A stretch of DNA of 64,000 nt from Pyricularia pennisetigena (taxonomy: Eukaryota > Ascomycota > Sordariomycetes > Magnaporthales > Pyriculariaceae), in assembly GCF_004337985.1 (NCBI RefSeq), contig NC_043744.1, forward strand, positions 1,602,816 through 1,666,815. Reading direction: 5' to 3'. The notes below the pieces were generated by a model, which ran no database searches, was not told where the DNA came from, and saw only the letters and a list, made by a program, of their open reading frames with translations. The number at the start of each line of letters is the position of its first letter. Position 1 is the first letter of the stretch. Positions 57,181-64,000 of the stretch are shown here, piece by piece. The translations under genes and the position numbers were made by a program.

Positions 57181-60100
57181 CTGTGCTTTAGGAATTTCGA
57201 GTACTACAATCCAATGACCACGTTGTAGCCCGGAAAAAGCCGTTCGATTACGTAGTACGTTCAACGGGGAGCTAATGTCTAGACGAGACTAGCACGCAAA
57301 CGTTTTTGAGCCGAGGGCAGAGAAAAGCGAGCTAAGATCTGCACAAGACCTGCGTGACAAGCAGCCAAAAATATGCAGCAACTTTGTGTCAGCGTCGTAA
57401 TTTAACGCCATTGTCCAGTTGGGCCAGTCCCCCTCGTCTCGGATCATACCGACCAAGGTACACCTTTAACGGTTAGATCAAGGGAGGAGCCAGTGAAGGG
57501 GTTAAAAAAAAAAGTGGTTCATGTTACGCGAAGTGGCGCGATAATGATAGTCCGCGCGCGCTGAATCGTATATCTGTTTTCCATATTCCCATTTCCTTGC
57601 CCGCTTCCCGTATAGCCGCCTCCGCCACCCACAGATCGAATCTATTTTTACTACTTCCTGCTATGCTACCGTTGGCAGGTATCCTATCCTCGGGTTATCA
57701 AAGCGGTGGCTGTTGAACTTCTGCGGGATGGGTAAACACATGCCCAAGCTTGAGCACTTGGTTGCCATCGCGTGCCTCTGTGCGCGTGATTTAGCGTTCC
57801 TAGATTGATGGGGAAAAACTGTGGGGTGTAAGTCTAGTTTTTTTTTTTTTTTTTTTTTTTTTTTCGTCTTTCTTTCTCGCGTTCTTCGAGCGCGCGATGC
57901 TACGTGGGCGAGGTGGGTTGGGCTGATCTCGTTTCTGCCTTGCAGGAGTCAATTGAGTTCATTTCCTCATGCCCCCCCGACTCATAACTCGCCATCGTAA
58001 AGATGGGCTTGTGGAAAAATGGGCAAAAAGGTCCCGCAGATATAAGAATAAAAACTAATTAGGAGCATTTTTTAAACGTAGTACATCCATCATCCACCCC
58101 TTACTTTGTACCCTCTTGGCTAACTTGGAAACCTTGCCGATACTAGTTTCTAGCCTTGCTAGCCAGGAATCTCTAAGCGTGATGACATGTTCAACCATAT
58201 CCTCCACATCACTGGAATGTTGCTCACCATGCAGCAGCAACGCAGAACCTGAATGTGACCGCTTGTTGCTTGGCATCTCCTGTTTCGTCATTAAACATTG
58301 AAACCGAAGAAAGATTTTGCCCCATAACTCCGAATCGAGCCAAGACTGCCTTCCTTTTTTGTTTAATTGTGGGAGAGGGTGTGCCGCAGCGCCGTTGAAA
58401 ATTCTTTAACGATCCCATACCCCGTCGGTTAGTTTCTCACACGGACCTTACGATTAACACTCCGTACCCACGAAAATCATAAAGTAACGCACAGCCTTTG
58501 GCCTACCATGAGAAAAGTTGTGACATGAAAAATGTTGTACAAAACCGTGAGGTGAAAAAAAAAGACGATCTGAATGGTCCAGATCCCAATGGAAATTCGA
58601 GTAGGTGCCCCTTTATGTCAACAGCGTCACAAAGTTCGCTATCAAAACACTGGATAAACATGGTCGGCTAAAGTCTGCTGATCAGCCAGCCTACAGGTAT
58701 GTGCAGCGCCAGACGGACGGGTGAGGTTTGGGGAGAAGTTTTTTTTATAAATTTTTTGTAAAAAAATAAAGAAAAAAAAAAGAAAAGAAAAGAAAAGAAA
58801 AGAAAAGGCGGTGGGTGAAGCTTTGAAACAATGCCATGCTGCTGCGTTCCATGGACAAATGTCAATTTGAATTTGGCCAGGATAGCTTCAATCGATCTGA
58901 CTTAATGGTTACAGTAGTACCAAAGAATTTCTTGCCCGCGTTCAATTTTTGGTGGCATTGGCAACTTTCTGCAATCAAAATCAAAGCCCGATAACCAAAC
59001 ACCCAAGGAAACTTGATTCCTGACTCGGTTTCATGGGCCGATTTTTGGAGCATCGCACGCAAATTAGCGAGAGACTGACACTAGAAAAATCTACGAAGCA
59101 GGCAATAACAATGAATTGCAAATGGAAAGAATATCCGGGAACCTGTCTCCCGCCGGGGCGGGCCATGGAAGGACTCTCCGCGCAAGAAATCGGCCGATCA
59201 TTTGACGATGCGACGCCTCACCGAAGAGACGGTTGCATAATTTGCAAGGACAGATGATGCAGAAGTGTGCTTAACTATTACTGCTGCTGGTGGGATGGGA
59301 AGAAGAGAACGAACCAAGGAGAAAAAAAAAACACAAGCTCTGTAGCACAGCCTTGTTACCAGGCATGGTTTAAGTTGTCCCGTCTTATTCACCACGTCAA
59401 CCTGGTTCGTTTCTCCCCTGGCCAGGTGTAGATTATGCACTCGATACATACGGGAAGTATCGGTGGAAGCTTTAGAAGACTGATACTCAGAAGGTACTTT
59501 TGTATACTGTACATACCACAAAACTGGATATGTCCGTTGTTCTAGAAACCGAACCCCGACTACATACTTGGTAGACACGCCGATGGTTTTCCGTCTGCAC
59601 CATGCGACGAAACAAAATCCAACTACAGCTAGCCACTTGCCATGTCAACAGACGAGCTGGGAAATTTCAAGAACAAAGAAGAGTACCGTAGTTAGTCTCA
59701 CCAAAAGTAGCAAGATGTTTTTTTTTAGCCAGTGCTTATCTGTCAGTGGCCTCAGGACTACAGTAGTACGGCCAAGTAGACTTTTCTTCAGCCAGCCAAT
59801 AAGGGTCAATTCGGAGCCGTCACTGTGCTAGCCAGCCACGCGACCAATCAAGTATAACAATCTTGCCATCCGTACCATGTGTCAAAATCTGACATGCCTT
59901 GTACGTAACGTGTTCTTGGACTTCTTGCGGCGTCCGCAGTTCGAAGTCGTTTACTAGTCCTACAGTAGCGGATGACAATAATAGCACATCGTACCTTGGG
60001 CGCGTAGATCCACTGCAGAGCAAACCCAAGCCACGGCTGACGTTTTCCTTTGGTCCGGGCGACCGTCTCTCAGCTGGGCTCTTTAAGAGAAAAAAAAAAA

Positions 60101-61910
60101 AAAGAATGGAACAAAAAAATTAACAGTGGGGAGGAACAAAGATCGTTTCCATGTCCCGCAGGAAAAAAAAGTCATGGTCGCTCAATGCCACAGATCCTTG
60201 ATATCTGCGGCTGATATAGACGAGCAAGCACTAATCCCGTTTCGAAGTAGGGAAAGGGAGGGGGGTTTTCTTGTGCAGTGGCGGATCGACACAACCGAGG
60301 CAATTACTTTTTCCCTTTGCTCAGCTGTGTGTGGATTGCTAAAGATATCTACCATTACTGGTGATTGCTAAACGAAACATTTTTTTCCTCTTCGAATGTG
60401 ATGACATGGGAATGTATCAAGGGCGCTTGATTGAGTCCGTTAAGTAGCAGACATACTGTGCATATTTGTAAGAAAGCAACGGCGTGCAACCAATCTGGAA
60501 GAGTACAAAATATATGTACGTAGTAACAAAAAAAAAAGAGTCGCGGACATGTTACAGGGTGTATCCCTCCACTCACCCCTGAGGGGCAAAATGTATGTTT
60601 GAGTGGAGATTTGAGCTGGCCACTCATAGCTGGCACTCCCCTGACATTCTGCACGCCCTCATTCACCCCTGCAGCAATTCTCAAACAAAAGATTGACGAG
60701 TGCCGTGTGCAAGGGGGGAGCCACCACCGCCCTGGACCGCCCGTCAAGATCGGGTCGCACTCCACTTCGATGGTTTGAACAATCACTCTAAAGTGGTGTC
60801 TGACAAATGCTGTGTGTGTACAGCACACACAAGGATTAAAAAAAAAAAAAACAAAAGGGCCTATTCAGTCGTAATCCTTGCAGCCAGGAAGCTGCCTGTC
60901 AATCTACGAATCTGAAGCCGGAATATAGAGTTGCGACGCCAAGGGGTCCTTTAATCACGTCACTGCAAATCTTGCAGGTGAACCTAAATTTCTGGAATGC
61001 CGACAATAGGACGGATAAGGCAGGGAGGAAACGAGACGACAAAACTCAAGCTGTTTGCTAGGATGAGGTAAGCTGGGTCAAATGGCACGTTTGGTGAGAT
61101 TGTGTGTGTGTGCTCAGTACCATGCCCAGAGGCATGGCTCTTTCGGATTGCGTACAGCGTAATTGAAACCCGTGCCGCAAGCCGTTACATTAATCCTCAA
61201 CCACAACTAATGTCTGTCACCTAAATTTCCGAGAGATTCTACTGCGCTTCGTTAGGGTTTAATGCTAGAAATTCCTGGGGAATATTGGCGGATGAACCCT
61301 TTGGTCTAATTGTTGATTGATATACGGGCCTGGAAACCAGTCGACGTTGGATTCCAGTTCGTCCGTTCTTCGGTACAAGATGGGGAGGACTCATGGCCGA
61401 TCTTTTAGCACGGAGTAAAAACCATCCAATGATTTGAAAGAAAAGCAATTTTAACATGTCGTAGCCACCTGTGTACGAGGTACACCGAGCTTCCTAGCGC
61501 AGCTAGGCGAGGCAGTCGTACCGGAAACACTCCCCACTAACCTTTGCTTATCATCCTGGGAGGAGCCCGGCCAAGCAGGGCATAAGAGGTAACCGTATGT
61601 GTGTGCTTGGTGACCCTTGTAATATGATGCTACTGCAGCTGCAGTCAGGTATGTTTTTAGGCGCCAAGGCCCACAGCTAGGGCAGTTGGGTACCTATGTA
61701 CCGTACAGTAGCAAAAGTAGCTGGAGGTTAATTAATTTCTATGCAAGCAGCCCGGAAGCAGGGCAAGCAAGGTTATGTGAGGTAACGTCGGACGCCTTTT
61801 CGTGGCCAAAGTCGTTGCATTCGCCTCCATCACGCGTGCTGCATCCTATTGAATCCAGGAACAGCACCATTTGCTTAGCCTTCCCGCTCCCTCTTTTTGT
61901 CTCAATTCAT

Positions 61911-61913
61911 ACA

Positions 61914-61953
<40 letters not shown>

Positions 61954-61976
61954 CGCGCGCGCGCACACTCACACTC
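61911..61976. repeat. (CA)n-(CG)n alternating purine-pyrimidine tract
   Basis: Two CA-repeat blocks (61911-61919 and 61921-61949) continue into alternating CG (61953-61963) and more CA. Nearly 65 bases alternate purine and pyrimidine, which is the sequence class able to adopt left-handed DNA under supercoiling. It lies about 1.0 kb upstream of the RasGAP start. Confidence 0.9.
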
Positions 61977-63004
61977 ATCACCCACCCATTTTCTCACCAA
62001 GGTCAGTCGCGCCAGGGTCGACATTTGAACGAATTAATTTGTCGCGGTTGCAGCAATCAATCAATCATCCTTGGCTGCGAAACAAAGACGACCCAAATAG
62101 TCGTGCAAAACAGACCCTGGCCCAGCCGTCCATGTCCGTCAAGTAACGTAAACCAAACCCCCAACGCGCGTGCTTGTCTGTCCTATCGGCGCCTGACCTG
62201 GTCCAATATCCCGCCCCGGACCTTTTTTTCTTGCATGGTGGGGGGCCACGCATCTCCCCTTTTCCTGAGACAGAAGTCTCAAGCACAAGCTCCCTCGATT
62301 AATTCCCACGCCTGACGCACCGCACTTTTCCGCAACCACCCAGAGGAACAAACCCCCAAGACCGTTCGTTGCCCAGTCACGCCCGCTACCACCTGTCAAT
62401 CGCCAAACCCAACCGCAATAGAAAAAAAAAAAAAAAAGTACACGCTGCTTTCTCTCAGTCACACGAAATACACAAGGACGATCGCGAAACGAAACCCGAA
62501 CCCGCCATCTGAGGAGGCCTTTTCCGAACCCATTCAATCGAAAACAAGCCTCTTGATTCTCAGGGGCGCCCCTTGCATCTCCCCCGCCCGTGCGACCGAC
62601 CGACACAATCCATCTCGTCAGCATCGATTGTCAACTACTTGGATGTCAAAGGCCGTCGCCAACCAGCCACAGAGAAACCACAATCGGTCATTTTTTCAAC
62701 GTCGTCCGTCTAGCCTCCCGATTAACTGGCACTTCGACATTTGCCATTTTCTGTTTCGCACCCGACACAATCACACATAGTCAGTTGCCAATACCGATTG
62801 CCTCTGGGCCCGCCTGAAGTTTCAAACCGTCACCAAGCGACAATCGCGATCCAAACGACAGCAAGACATAGTGGTCTTTCTTTTCTCCTTCCTTCACCGG
62901 GCCACTGACCGTCACATTCCAGAGGTCGATCAGAGGTCGCGGAGGCTCCAGCCCAGCAACCTGACCGGTCGCTTCGGGTTCCTCAAAGCCGCGCCTCCGT
63001 CAAA

Positions 63005-64000
63005 ATGTCCGTCATGCTGCAAACTCCATCCAGAGCCTCGTCAGCCTCCTCATCCTCCTTTCAGCCCATATCTCGCCAGAACACCATGTCCTCCTACGAT
63101 GGATCGCGGTCCACCCGCCAGTCCAAGCGGTATTCCATGTCGGCATTGTACATGTCAATGTCGGCAAACGAGACCGACTTGGAAATAGAAGATGATCTTG
63201 CCAAAGGTATGATTGACTACTTTGTTCTAACTCCGTGCAACAGCCGGGGGGAAAGCGGAATGGCTGATTTTGTTCTTGCTGTGCAGCGCAAAAAGTACTC
63301 CGCGATCTCAAATCAAAGATCTCATCACAATCCAAAAAGAATTTCGTTCTAGAAAAGGATGTCCGGTATCTCGACGGCAGGATTGCCCTCCTGATCCAAA
63401 ATCGCATGGCACTGGAAGAAGTGAGCTCTTGGTCCACCCGTGGCCACCGCATCCGCCTTCTGGGCCCCTTTGGAACTCTCACTAACAGGCACCGCGCGTA
63501 ACAGCAACACGAGACCGCAAGCTATTTGGAAGATGCCGCCGACCTACAAGAAGGAGCCTTCCCCAACGACGACAGGACACAGAAGTACGGCAATTTGATG
63601 TTCTTACTGCAGTCCGAGCCGAGGCACATTGCCCACCTTTGTCGCCTGGTCTCGATGCAAGAGATCGATTCACTACTTCAGACCGTTATGTTTACCATTT
63701 ATGGTAACCAATACGAGAGTCGCGAGGAGCACCTTCTTCTTACCATGTTCCAGGTGCGTCTATCTGAGCTAACTGGGGGGGGCCCTACGGCCGCACCAAC
63801 CTTCAGCGACACTGACACCCATGCAACTATTAGTCCGTTTTGACCTACAACTTCGAAAACACGCCGGAGTACTCGTCTCTCCTCCGCGCAAACACCCCTG
63901 TGTCGCGAATGATGACGACATACACGCGGCGAGGTCCTGGCCAGAGCTTCCTCAAGTCCGTACTTGCCGATAAGATTAACAGTTTGATCGAGCTAAGGGA
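63005..64000 (+). CDS. Ras GTPase-activating protein, 5' part (runs off the window)
   Basis: Exons 63005-63206, 63287-63420, 63505-63753 and 63834 to the window end join in phase, giving the first 250 residues or so. The N-terminus is Ser-rich and disordered. A coiled-coil-like segment follows ([19 protein letters not shown], then [16 protein letters not shown]). The folded region contains [19 protein letters not shown] and [20 protein letters not shown], the start of a RasGAP domain of the fungal GapA/Sar1 and IQGAP-related type. Such proteins switch off Ras at the membrane and control polarity and morphogenesis. Magnaporthe Smo1 is, from memory, a family member. The catalytic arginine region lies beyond the window. 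A competing splice acceptor at 63487-63488 would change the third exon. Confidence 0.9.

Larger units (their letters stand above)
56462..63004 (+). other. 6.5-kb stretch with no supported gene, upstream of the RasGAP gene
   Basis: I find no convincing coding region on either strand. Content includes 30 T at 57151-57180, 27 T at 57838-57864, an AAAAG repeat at about 58770-58806, CTACAGTAG copies at 59758-59766 and 59960-59968, a CA/CG alternating tract at 61911-61976 and a C-rich segment (about 62300-63000) likely to be the RasGAP leader. Open frames such as 61686-62315 and 62139-62624 are produced by the repeats. Scattered remnants of degraded elements could be present but I cannot identify them. 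Confidence 0.5.

Noticed and set aside
61686..62315. 209-codon frame across the CA/CG repeat
   Set aside because: The frame is kept open by the His/Thr-coding microsatellite and has no protein features outside it.
1..64000. CRISPR arrays, insertion sequences, intact transposons or viral copies
   Set aside because: No spaced direct repeats, transposase, reverse transcriptase or integrase motifs were seen in the frames I read. Degraded copies cannot be excluded without a repeat search.

Overview
The window is nuclear DNA from a filamentous ascomycete (Pezizomycotina, most likely Sordariomycetes). The evidence is genes cut by short GT-AG introns of roughly 40-180 bases, housekeeping proteins with filamentous-fungal architecture (Zds1, DUF2433, Ufd4, Hpc2, RasGAP), a secondary-metabolite gene cluster, and many long A/T homopolymers. 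Two assembly gaps of N lie inside such homopolymers. I cannot fix the genus from sequence alone.

Region 1 (about 0.3-20.2 kb) is an intact-looking sesquiterpenoid-type biosynthetic cluster. It holds a small polytopic membrane protein resembling PaxB/Pyr4-type membrane terpene cyclases (287-1063), P450 A (1300-3202, minus), a stand-alone adenylation enzyme (4191-5951), P450 B (6700-8480, minus), a class I terpene synthase (10582-12277, plus), P450 C of the ent-kaurene-oxidase-like type (13447-15330), a small polyglutamine membrane protein of unknown role (16256-16864, minus) and an MFS exporter (18049-20222, minus). The terpene synthase is spread over eight exons, one of only 13 bases, so no long open frame reveals it. 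I rebuilt it by splice phase: 374 residues with DDYD, NSE and RY motifs. Inferred pathway: a prenyl diphosphate is cyclised, oxidised by up to three P450s, possibly joined to or activated as an acid, and exported. No transcription factor gene is seen in the cluster.

Region 2 (23.1-49.6 kb) is conserved core genome: ZDS1-type regulator, a DUF2433 degenerate metallophosphoesterase with an RGG tail, COQ5 methyltransferase, a tiny membrane protein, branched-chain 2-oxoacid dehydrogenase E1 alpha, a UFD4/TRIP12-type HECT ubiquitin ligase, and HPC2 of the HIR histone chaperone complex.

Region 3 (51.6-56.5 kb) has accessory genes: a DHA1-type MFS transporter and a secreted GH43-like enzyme with a C-terminal CBM35-like domain. 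Region 4 (56.5-63.0 kb) is a 6.5-kb stretch with no gene I can support. It ends at the start of a RasGAP gene that runs off the right edge.

Most exon models below close in phase from start to stop, which is the main support for them. No similarity searches were possible, so family names rest on motifs and recalled family architecture.
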